Position numbers and translations under genes: made by a program
Shown here: one piece after another, positions 28,663 through 36,215 of the stretch
How positions within the stretch are numbered: position 1 is the stretch's first letter
Layout of the letters: the number at the start of each line of letters is the position of its first letter
The notes under the pieces: model-generated
The model's input: the letters and a program-made list of their open reading frames with translations, nothing else
Databases searched by the model: none
What the model was told of the DNA's origin: nothing
Assembly (NCBI RefSeq): GCF_002221525.1
Contig: NZ_CP011029.1
Span: forward strand, 682,001 to 746,000
Reading direction: 5' to 3'
Origin: Pseudoalteromonas espejiana DSM 9414
Lineage (GTDB): Bacteria; Pseudomonadota; Gammaproteobacteria; Enterobacterales; Alteromonadaceae
Length of the DNA stretch: 64,000 nucleotides

Positions 28663-30351
28663 TTAAAAATCAGGGGCAATAGTAAAAGCAAGACGTTTAT
28701 GTGTAATGGGGTGATCTAAAGCTAAATGCTCTGCATGTAAATGGAGTCTGTTTGCTTTTTTACCATAGTGCGTATCGCCAATAATAGGCATATTAAGTCC
28801 TAAATGGTGTGCACAATGTACTCTTAATTGATGGGTACGCCCTGTTTTTGGGTAAAGCTGTAAGCGAGTCATGTTTTCTTTTCTTTCAAGCACATGCCAT
28901 GTGGTAAGTGCAGGTTTTCCTTTGGTGTTGCAAACTAATTGCCTAGGTTTATCATCAAAATCGAGCCTTAATGGCAGTTCTACTTTGCCGCTATCGCCTT
29001 TAACAATACCATCAACAAGTGCGATATAGCGCTTATCAATAGTGCGAGCAATAAATTGTTTTTGCAAAGACTTATGTGCGCGTTTATTTAGTGCTACAAC
29101 TAATAAGCCCGACGTAGACATATCAAGCCTGTGTACAATTAAAGGCCCTGTTGCATGAGGGAACTGTGTTTGAATTCGCAAATACACAGAGTCTTCAACA
29201 TTAACCCCAGGTACAGATAAAAACTCCGCTGGTTTATTTACAATAACAATGTCATCGTCTTGATAAACAATGGGCAGCTCTTTGCCCTGTGCTGGGTTAA
29301 CTAGCAAGGGGTTATCTTCAATATTTAGCCCTTGTAACATATGCGACAAAATAGGCTGGCACTTACTATAACAAGATGGGTAATAGTTTTTGTGCTGGCG
29401 TACAGCCGACTTAGGCGCCGCTCCCCACCAAAATTCAGCCATAGCTATGGGGGCTAAGTTATTTTTGAATGCGTATTGTAATAGTTTTGGTGCGGCACAA
29501 TCACCCGCACCTGAAGGTGGAGTATGCTCAGGAAGCTCTGCAAAAATAGCATTCAGATCTTTTATTTGTTGTTGTGCATTTAAAAATTGATACTTGGCAA
29601 ATAACTGTTTTTGTAAGTTTTTAGAGAGAGTTTTTCGGCGTTTTTTTAAGTGCTTTATTTCATCATTTAAAGTGTTAAGCGCATTTTGCTGTTTGGCTAT
29701 TTTATCCTGCCAACTGTCTTTTATTGCTTGGTAATGTTTTTTGTCTTCAATGCTTTGTTTTGCTAAATCATGCAATGCTTTGTCTTGCTTGCTATTTGCT
29801 TGCTCTGCAATCTCACTGCGTTGTTTTTTCCGCTCTTTTCTATTTGCCTGCATGATAAGTTGTTGAGCATGTAATTGCTGCTCAAATTTTTGTGTATCAG
29901 CGTTTAGTGAAATCTGTAAGCTTTTTATATGCTCACTGTTTTCAAGCTCAGCTATTTGCGCATTGATATCATTAATTATCTTACTTTCTTTTAAATAGCT
30001 TACATCTTGCAATGCCATGCTAGATACGTGGGGAACAAATTGAATATCTGTTTCTAAGCCATCAATCTGTCCAGAAAAGGCGGCTAAAAAGCCAACCTGC
30101 TGTTGCTGATTTTTAACAACCAATACACCAAACATTTTACCATCATCAATGGAGCTATTTTCGTCATAAGGTAAGTGCAGTTTTAGCTCTTCTTGTAACT
30201 GGCTTGATGCTAAAACTGAAAGCTCATGAGGCTGATAGTAAAACGGAAAAGTAAATTTATCAGGTAGCGGTATATTATTTATAGGTTGAGAAAATAGCGT
30301 AAAACAAGCAGTGGGATTTAACATAGGGATTTTAAAGCTAGCATAGTGCAA
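28663..30351 (-). CDS. RluA-family RNA pseudouridine synthase with long N-terminal extension
   Basis: A 562-residue protein. The catalytic pseudouridine synthase domain occupies about 340-562 with HRLDMSTSGLL (catalytic Asp410), the RTHQLRVH motif and a late GDTHYG segment. Before it lie about 340 residues: an N-terminal region, a highly charged coiled-coil (about 125-265, Lys/Gln/Ala-rich) and a conserved PPSGAGDCAAPKLLQYAF / PIAMAEFWWG module. This long architecture is known in Vibrio and Alteromonadales and differs from the ~220-residue RluA. The RNA target cannot be told from sequence; 23S or tRNA sites of the RluA class are likely. Confidence 0.88.
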   Translation of the reverse strand: MHYASFKIPMLNPTACFTLFSQPINNIPLPDKFTFPFYYQPHELSVLASSQLQEELKLHLPYDENSSIDDGKMFGVLVVKNQQQQVGFLAAFSGQIDGLETDIQFVPHVSSMALQDVSYLKESKIINDINAQIAELENSEHIKSLQISLNADTQKFEQQLHAQQLIMQANRKERKKQRSEIAEQANSKQDKALHDLAKQSIEDKKHYQAIKDSWQDKIAKQQNALNTLNDEIKHLKKRRKTLSKNLQKQLFAKYQFLNAQQQIKDLNAIFAELPEHTPPSGAGDCAAPKLLQYAFKNNLAPIAMAEFWWGAAPKSAVRQHKNYYPSCYSKCQPILSHMLQGLNIEDNPLLVNPAQGKELPIVYQDDDIVIVNKPAEFLSVPGVNVEDSVYLRIQTQFPHATGPLIVHRLDMSTSGLLVVALNKRAHKSLQKQFIARTIDKRYIALVDGIVKGDSGKVELPLRLDFDDKPRQLVCNTKGKPALTTWHVLERKENMTRLQLYPKTGRTHQLRVHCAHHLGLNMPIIGDTHYGKKANRLHLHAEHLALDHPITHKRLAFTIAPDF

Positions 30352-30405
30352 AGTAATAATTTAATAATAACATACATACTTATGGAGACTTAATTAATCC
30401 TTTAA

Positions 30406-31289
30406 TTAGGCCAAGCCCCGTTTTGCTAAAAAACGAACAAGTAATAATGTTAGATTTTCTCTGCGTCCATTGTTAGGCCATACCGCGTAATAACCTAGTG
30501 GCTTGAGTTGCCAGTGAGGTAAAATGTGAGTGAGCTCTTCTCGTGCTAGTTGCTTTTTTACTAGGTTTTCGGGCAAAATTCCTAGACCCAAGTTCTCAGA
30601 TATAAAGTGGCTAATTGCAAGCGCACTGTTTACATTAATACGCGATTTTTCGGAAATACACACAACTTCACCATTTGGCGATGTAAAATCTACGGTGCTG
30701 CCACGCATGCTAAAATGTACCCAATCCCACTGTTTAAATCATTAGGGTGCTCGGGTATTTTATGTTTTTTAGCATAAGTACTCGAAGCAACTAAAAGCCG
30801 TTTACTTTCACCAATTTTACGTGCCATAAGAGAGCTATCTGCAAGCCACCCTACGCGAATACTTAAATCGAGTCCTTCATCCATTATGTTGACTACTTGG
30901 TCGGTGTAATTAAGTGATAAATTTACTTTTGGGTATATTTGCACAAATTCCGCTATAGCGGCTGAAATTTCTGAACTGGCTAAAAAGGCGGGAAGCGATA
31001 TTTTTAAAGTCCCAATAGGCTCATCACCCACAGAGTTTATTTCATTTAAACCTGCTTCTGCATGCTTTGTTATATTTTCTACGTGGGTGTAAAACTTTTC
31101 CCCTTCAGGGGTCAGTGACAATTTTCGGGTTGTTCTATGTAATAAAGTGACGCCTAAAAACTGTTCTAAGTCAGAAACACTATGGCTAACGCGTGAGGGC
31201 GCAATACCAAGCTCTTTTGCTGCAATACGAAACGAACTTGCAGCTACTACTTTTGAAAAAATGGCCATATGCCGTAAGTAATTAATCAT
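30406..31289 (-). pseudogene. LysR-family transcriptional regulator, frameshifted
   Basis: Two overlapping frames together make one normal-length LysR protein. The N-terminal part (31289 to about 30735) has the HTH (FRIAAKELGIAPSRVSHSVSDLEQ) and half of the effector domain, up to EHPNDLNS. The frame then drifts and stops at 30690. The continuation, WDWVHFSMRGSTVDFTSP to the end at 30406, is in another frame and completes the substrate-binding domain. A single-base loss next to codon NDLN (around 30735) explains it. It could be a true inactivating mutation or a sequencing error. It is divergent from the outer-membrane protein gene at 31423. Confidence 0.85.
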
Positions 31290-31422
31290 TGTTCTGAATT
31301 TCGGAATTTTATTATGCCGTTATGTATCTATTCGCTCGGGTATCTAAAAGTTATATTAGCTGCGAATTCAACATTAGCCTTAAAGCACCAAACTTTGGTT
31401 GTTAAAAAAATCAGGAATGACA

Positions 31423-32136
31423 ATGAACACATTACAAAAAAGCATAGTTGCCGCAATTACTTTAGTTTGTACTACGCCTACTTTAGCCAGCGCAGAGGGG
31501 GTTTATGGATCTGCACATATAGGCTACAGCTCGAAAGCGAATGACTCACAAGCCATTGGAAACAATATTGCAGTAGATGCAGACTCCCCCTCTGAATTTG
31601 ATGCTGGCGATGGCAGTGTAGGTAGCATTGGTTTAGGTTATCAGTTTAATCCTCAGTTTAGAGTAGAAGCACGTATAAGTTATCACGACACCGATTATAG
31701 CGAGTCAAAAGTGGGAGCTGGCTCACGTGAGGGTGAGCAATATGTATTAAAGGGGGATTTAAAAACGACAACTTATACAATTGAAGGCTTTTACGATTTT
31801 GACAATAGCACTGCATTTACACTCTATATTAAAGCGGGTTTAGGCGTTGCAAATAATAGCTACTCTGCAAAATTAGGTGGCCAAGGGATCAGTGCATTTG
31901 ATGGCAATGTTGATGGTTATTACGATGCATATGCCGATGACGACTCAACCGAATTTACATGGAATATTGGGGCAGGGGTTAACTATCAAGTAACTAAAGC
32001 TATATCTCTTTACACTGAGTACCAATATATTGAATTTGGTGATGTGCAAACAGGCCAAGATGCATTTACCGATGGTTTTAAAATCGACAATGCCGCAAGC
32101 CATGAGTTTTTACTTGGTTTACGTGTAAACTTTTAA
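31423..32136 (+). CDS. Outer-membrane beta-barrel protein (OmpA/OmpW-like porin family)
   Basis: From the preferred ATG at 31423 this is a 237-residue precursor with a signal peptide (MNTLQKSIVAAITL ... ASAEG). The mature protein starts VYGSAHIGYSSK and alternates polar and hydrophobic residues in strands such as GSIGLGYQFNPQFRVEARISY, ending in HEFLLGLRVNF with the terminal Phe typical of outer-membrane barrels. An eight-strand OmpA-type barrel is likely. A TTG further upstream (31399) is in frame, but AGGA lies correctly before 31423. It could be the target of the adjacent divergent LysR gene, now broken. Confidence 0.82.
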   Translation: MNTLQKSIVAAITLVCTTPTLASAEGVYGSAHIGYSSKANDSQAIGNNIAVDADSPSEFDAGDGSVGSIGLGYQFNPQFRVEARISYHDTDYSESKVGAGSREGEQYVLKGDLKTTTYTIEGFYDFDNSTAFTLYIKAGLGVANNSYSAKLGGQGISAFDGNVDGYYDAYADDDSTEFTWNIGAGVNYQVTKAISLYTEYQYIEFGDVQTGQDAFTDGFKIDNAASHEFLLGLRVNF

Positions 32137-32186
32137 ATTTAAAACACAATTGCGCGCACATACAAATGTGTAGTGAATGTTAAAAC

Positions 32187-32214
32187 AAAAGCGGCAGTTT
32201 AAATGCCGCTTTTT
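32187..32214. terminator. Bidirectional intrinsic terminator
   Basis: AAAAGCGGCA, a 7-base loop and TGCCGCTTTT with A and T tracts, between the convergent outer-membrane protein gene and minE. Confidence 0.88.
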
Positions 32215-32220
32215 GTTGTA

Positions 32221-32484
32221 CTACTTTTTTTCTTCGTCAGGCAATGTCACGTTGAGCTCAAGTACTGCTAAATCATCTTCGTTTTGATCAAACTGTACCT
32301 GAACTGCGTCAGTGTTTACGTTCACGTATTTACGGATCACATCTAAAATATCTTGTTTTAATTGTGGTAAGTAATCCGGCGTTCCTCGTTGAGAACGTTC
32401 GTGCGCGACAATGATCTGCAATCGCTCTTTTGCTAATGACGCGCTGTTCTTTTTTTCTGAGCGGAAGTAGTCAAGTAAAGACAC
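32221..32484 (-). CDS. minE: Cell division topological specificity factor MinE
   Basis: MinE stimulates MinD ATPase and drives the Min oscillation. From the GTG at 32484 the protein is 87 residues and begins [16 protein letters not shown], the membrane-targeting and MinD-binding N-terminus. It is followed by [16 protein letters not shown] and a C-terminal dimerisation domain. An ATG further upstream lies inside minD. The GTG one base after the minD stop has GGAGG at ideal spacing, so I choose it. It is the last gene of minCDE. Confidence 0.96.
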   Translation of the reverse strand: MSLLDYFRSEKKNSASLAKERLQIIVAHERSQRGTPDYLPQLKQDILDVIRKYVNVNTDAVQVQFDQNEDDLAVLELNVTLPDEEKK

Positions 32485-32485
32485 A

Positions 32486-33295
32486 TTAACCTCCAAAAAT
32501 CCGTTTAAATAAGCCTTTTTTCTCAACGTCTAAGAATCGAAAATCGACTGTTTCACCTAATAAGCGATTAATTGCATCTGCATAAGCTTGCCCTGCATCT
32601 GATTCACCATCAAGAATCACAGGTTGGCCAGAGTTAGATGCGCTTAATACTGCTTGCGACTCAGGAATAACACCTAGTAATGGAATAGATAGAATATCTT
32701 TCACGTCTTCTACCGATAACATTTCGCCTTTTTCAACACGCTCTGGATTGTAGCGAGTTAAAAGTAGATGCTCTTTTATGTTTTCTAGGCCTTCTTCAGC
32801 ACGTTTAGATTTGCTGTGTAAAATACCTAAAATTCTATCAGAATCTCGAACTGATGATACTTCTGGGTTGGTTGTTACAATTGCTTCATCGGCAAAGTAC
32901 ATCGCCATCATTGCACCGGCTTCAATACCAGCTGGTGAGTCACATACGATGTAATCAAAATCTTCTTTTAATTCGTTTAGTACGCGTTCAACACCTTCAC
33001 GGGTTAGGGCGTCTTTATCACGTGTTTGTGATGCAGGAAGTAGAAAGAGTTTTTCTACGCGTTTGTCTTTAATTAGCGCTTGATTAAGATTTGCTTCGCC
33101 ATTAATTACGTTTACAAAGTCGTACACTACGCGGCGCTCACACCCCATAATTAAATCTAGGTTACGTAAGCCAATATCAAAATCGATGATAACTGTTTTA
33201 TAGCCTTTTAATGCTAAACCAGTGCCTATTGCAGCACTTGATGTTGTTTTACCAACACCGCCTTTACCTGAAGTAACGACAATAACTTTTGCCAT
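32486..33295 (-). CDS. minD: Septum site-determining ATPase MinD
   Basis: A ParA/MinD-type ATPase of 269 residues. The deviant Walker A is KGGVGKTT (11-18), with switch regions [11 protein letters not shown] and [10 protein letters not shown]. The C-terminal amphipathic membrane-binding helix is [11 protein letters not shown]. With ATP it binds the membrane, recruits MinC and is released by MinE, restricting FtsZ rings to midcell. Five bp separate it from minC and one from minE. Confidence 0.98.
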   Translation of the reverse strand: MAKVIVVTSGKGGVGKTTSSAAIGTGLALKGYKTVIIDFDIGLRNLDLIMGCERRVVYDFVNVINGEANLNQALIKDKRVEKLFLLPASQTRDKDALTREGVERVLNELKEDFDYIVCDSPAGIEAGAMMAMYFADEAIVTTNPEVSSVRDSDRILGILHSKSKRAEEGLENIKEHLLLTRYNPERVEKGEMLSVEDVKDILSIPLLGVIPESQAVLSASNSGQPVILDGESDAGQAYADAINRLLGETVDFRFLDVEKKGLFKRIFGG

Positions 33296-33300
33296 GAGAT

Positions 33301-34008
33301 TTATCCTTTAACCAAAGCTGAAATTTCTAATGATTCGTTTTTTTGTTGTATTTGTACTGCGCTGCCCCAGTGCTCACCTTGCAATGAATCACTGATCCAG
33401 TAATTGCCATCAATTGAAACCAGTTCGGCTTCAAGTTTTTGGCAGTATATGCAGGCGTCTTTTGTCCCTTTTGCACCCGCAATAGCTCGCCCACGCAATG
33501 TGCCATAAATGTGCACGTTGCCATCGGCTATTACTTCTGCACCATGGCTTACTGCGCCAAGTACAATTAAGTCTCTATCTTTTGCGTAAACTTGCTGACC
33601 TGAACGTACCGTGCCATTAATTACTTGCGCTGGAAGGTAGACGTTTTTTTCAACAATAGAGGTGTTAGGTGCCTCTTGTTTTACTGGGGCGCTTTTTGCA
33701 TCTTGTGAGTAATTTAAAACCGATAAGCCCGCTGCCTTTGCTTGGCTGTGTTGATCATCTGAGCCATTACATACACCAACTGCATTAAAGCTCATGCGCT
33801 CAATAAGTGATTTTAAGTGTACAAAATCAAGTGAGCTGTTTTTAATTTCTTCTAAATTAACAACAATAGGGGCTCCTTCAAAAAACCGAGGAGCTTGGGC
33901 TATTTTTACATACAACTGCTCTGCTAGAAGGGCAATATCAGTGCTATAAAGATGCAATACTGATAGTGTGAAAAGGTTCCCTTTTAGCTCAAAAATTTGT
34001 TCCGACAT
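33301..34008 (-). CDS. minC: Septum site-determining protein MinC
   Basis: The FtsZ inhibitor of the Min system, 235 residues. The N-terminal domain (about 1-105, FELKGNLFTLSVLHL) is linked by a Val/Lys-rich stretch to the C-terminal right-handed beta-helix (from about 125: VINGTVRSGQQVYAKDRDL, VSHGAEVIADGNVHIYG, LRGRAIAGAKG), which binds MinD. It is the first gene of minCDE and is divergent from the YcgL gene, with 155 bp between them. Confidence 0.96.
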   Translation of the reverse strand: MSEQIFELKGNLFTLSVLHLYSTDIALLAEQLYVKIAQAPRFFEGAPIVVNLEEIKNSSLDFVHLKSLIERMSFNAVGVCNGSDDQHSQAKAAGLSVLNYSQDAKSAPVKQEAPNTSIVEKNVYLPAQVINGTVRSGQQVYAKDRDLIVLGAVSHGAEVIADGNVHIYGTLRGRAIAGAKGTKDACIYCQKLEAELVSIDGNYWISDSLQGEHWGSAVQIQQKNESLEISALVKG

Positions 34009-34163
34009 ACACGCTCAATTGATTTGTCTGATTAGAAATTAATTTTAGATAAACGTAGGCTGAATAAGGCCTTTATTGAAATTTCTAATCTAATTTTTCT
34101 AACTTATTATTACTCTCATGTTATAGTGTGCGGCAATGTTAAGCAAGATTAAATAGGGCCATT

Positions 34164-34451
34164 ATGCTCACTGCGGTATATAAAAGTAAGAAAAAAGCGG
34201 ATACCTTCTTATTTGTTGAAAAAAGAGATGATTTTAGTAAAGTGCCTGAACCTTTACTGGCAATGTTTGGTCAACCTATTTATGTAATGATCATTAACTT
34301 AGCAAAGCGTGATCATTTAGGTGGCGCCGACCTTGAAACTGTAAAAGAGGCTTTAGCCGATCCTGATAAAGGCTACTATTTACAGATTCCACCGCCAGAA
34401 GAAAACTTACTTAGCCAATTACGAAAAGAAAACGGAGTTGATAGTGATTAA
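34164..34451 (+). CDS. YcgL domain protein
   Basis: A 95-residue protein of the YcgL family (AVYKSKKKADTFLFVEKRDDF, MFGQPIYVMIINLAKRD, GYYLQIPPPEENLL). The fold is a small alpha/beta domain and no biochemical function is established. It commonly lies next to minC or rnd in gammaproteobacteria, as here. Its end overlaps the start of the lytic transglycosylase gene by 8 bp, so the two are probably translationally coupled. Confidence 0.93.
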   Translation: MLTAVYKSKKKADTFLFVEKRDDFSKVPEPLLAMFGQPIYVMIINLAKRDHLGGADLETVKEALADPDKGYYLQIPPPEENLLSQLRKENGVDSD

Positions 34452-35460
34452 AAAGTTAGCCGTAATTTTATGCTCAGTGTGTTTAAGTGGCTCTGTAGTT
34501 GCTAAAACACAGGCCGAATTTCAAACTTACTTGGGCGATTTAAAACAAGAGGCCATAGCAAAAGGCTACGATAGCAAATTAATAGACGATGCATTTGCAA
34601 CAGCGTCTTACAAAGAAAAAGTAGTTTCTGCTGATAAAAACCAGCCTGAAGTAAAAGAAACACTCGAAACTTATTTACCAAAACGTGTTCCACAGTGGAA
34701 AATTGACCGTGCGCGTAAGCTTTACGCGCAAAACAAAGATGTACTAGAGCAAGTAGCTAAAGAGTTTGGCGTGCAAGCGCGTTTTATAGTGGCTTTATGG
34801 GGTCTTGAAAGTAACTTTGGTACAATTCAGGGGGGTCATAACGTTATTTCATCGTTAGTAACCCTTGCCTTTGATGGTCGCCGAGAAGCACTTTATAAAC
34901 GCCAGCTGTGGGCAGCATTAGATATTTTAAAATCAGGCCATATAACCCTCGATAAATTTAAAGGCTCTTGGGCTGGCGCAATGGGGCAAACGCAGTTTAT
35001 GCCAACCTCATTTAATGCCTACGCTGTTGATTACAATAACGATGGCCGCAAAGATATTTGGACCACCAAAGAGGATGCCTTTGCCTCTATTGCCAATTAT
35101 TTAAAGCAAGAGGGCTGGAATGACTCGTTAACATGGGGTCGTCAGGTCAAATTGCCAGACAATTTTGATAGTCAATACGTGCTAAAACGCGGTACTAAAA
35201 CACGTAAACAGTGGTTAGAGTATTGGAATAATTCAGAGCGTTCGCTTGCAGATTGGCAAGCGCTTGGTGTACGAAAAGCTGATGGCTCTGATTTACCCAA
35301 TGTAGATGTGCAAGCTGCGCTTGTAATGCCAGATGATATAAATGGGCGCATGTATTTAGCGTACGATAACTACAAAGTGTTTATGCACTGGAATCGTTCG
35401 TACTACTTTGCAACAAGTGTTGGTTACTTATCAGATAGAATTGGGTATCCGAAAATTTAA
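34444..35460 (+). CDS. Lytic murein transglycosylase (MltB family, SLT_2)
   Basis: A periplasmic peptidoglycan-cleaving enzyme of 338 residues. The signal peptide (MIKKLAVILCSVCLSGSVVA) is cleaved before KTQ; there is no clear lipobox, so it is a soluble MltB-like form rather than the lipoprotein. The catalytic Glu122 lies in LWGLESNFGT. SWAGAMGQTQFMPTSF and the putative peptidoglycan-binding region YNNDGRKDIW follow. Starts at TTG 34438 or GTG 34444 both overlap YcgL; GTG has GGAG at better spacing. Confidence 0.93.
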   Translation: MIKKLAVILCSVCLSGSVVAKTQAEFQTYLGDLKQEAIAKGYDSKLIDDAFATASYKEKVVSADKNQPEVKETLETYLPKRVPQWKIDRARKLYAQNKDVLEQVAKEFGVQARFIVALWGLESNFGTIQGGHNVISSLVTLAFDGRREALYKRQLWAALDILKSGHITLDKFKGSWAGAMGQTQFMPTSFNAYAVDYNNDGRKDIWTTKEDAFASIANYLKQEGWNDSLTWGRQVKLPDNFDSQYVLKRGTKTRKQWLEYWNNSERSLADWQALGVRKADGSDLPNVDVQAALVMPDDINGRMYLAYDNYKVFMHWNRSYYFATSVGYLSDRIGYPKI

Positions 35461-35479
35461 TTTTCGCTTTACTAAATTT

Positions 35480-35505
35480 AAAAAGCCGCAGTTTGCGGCT
35501 TTTTT
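35480..35505. terminator. Bidirectional intrinsic terminator
   Basis: AAAAAGCCGCA, a 4-base loop and TGCGGCTTTTT between the convergent transglycosylase and GbsR-family genes. Confidence 0.9.
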
Positions 35506-35513
35506 ATTTAGTT

Positions 35514-36059
35514 TTATTCTTTTTTAAATATTTTATCTTTTAAATCGATTACTTTGCCAATACCTGAGCCTAGCTTCATAAGCTTATTTAGTTGCTCTGG
35601 GCTCAAACGTTGTAATTCTGATGACCATTTAGTAACAGTTTCAAGCAAGTTATGGATTTCACCCATTTGCTTTTGTGCGTATAACTCTTCTTCATTACTG
35701 GCTTCATCGAGTAAGTTATCGCGAAGAAGGCTAAGTGTAGGGTCTATTTCACGTTTTTTACGCTCTTCAAAAACACGGTTGGCCATATCCCAAATTTCAC
35801 CAGCAGGCGCATAATACTCTTTGCGATCGCCAGGTATATGGTGCACTTTAATTAACTGCCATGATTGCAGCTCTTTAATGCCCATACTTACGTTACCACG
35901 AGAGATACTTAACGCGTCGGCAATTTCGTTCGCGGTCATTGGCTCTTTTGTAATGATCAACAACCCACACATTTGCCCTATAGTGCGATTGAAACCCCAG
36001 CGGCTGCCCATCTCACCGCAATGCATGACAAAGGCTAAATTTTTTTCAGATAGACTCAT
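35514..36059 (-). CDS. GbsR/MarR-family transcriptional regulator
   Basis: A 181-residue winged-helix regulator. The N-terminus (FVMHCGEMGSRWGFNRTIGQMCGLL) and the helix-turn-helix ANEIADALSISRGNVSMGIKELQSW are typical of GbsR-like proteins. The wing KVHHIPGDRKEYYAPAGEIWDM matches the same group, which includes regulators of osmoprotectant genes. The C-terminal half is helical. No osmoprotectant gene adjoins it, so the target is unknown. The single gene is 180 bp away from the TonB receptor gene end. Confidence 0.87.
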   Translation of the reverse strand: MSLSEKNLAFVMHCGEMGSRWGFNRTIGQMCGLLIITKEPMTANEIADALSISRGNVSMGIKELQSWQLIKVHHIPGDRKEYYAPAGEIWDMANRVFEERKKREIDPTLSLLRDNLLDEASNEEELYAQKQMGEIHNLLETVTKWSSELQRLSPEQLNKLMKLGSGIGKVIDLKDKIFKKE

Positions 36060-36166
36060 AGCTTTTCAAGTTTCAGTAAATTCAGAAAGTAATGCTAGCA
36101 CGCTTGTAAATTATAGCAACGCTTAGCGAGGTAAGTTTTGTAGAGTATTAAATGAAGAATAAGTTT

Positions 36167-36200
36167 AATTTACTCCTACTTATTATTGTAGGAGTAAATT
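36167..36200. terminator. Perfect 13-bp hairpin downstream of the siderophore receptor
   Basis: AATTTACTCCTAC, loop TTATTATT and GTAGGAGTAAATT lie 15 bp past the receptor stop codon. There is no uninterrupted T-run on either strand. It may protect the mRNA end or terminate weakly. Confidence 0.45.
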
Positions 36201-36215
36201 AGTTGCCCAGATGGG

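Noticed and set aside
32485..32526. Longer minE start inside minD
   Set aside because: The extra 14 residues are read from the minD end. The GTG after the minD stop matches the conserved MinE N-terminus and has GGAGG.
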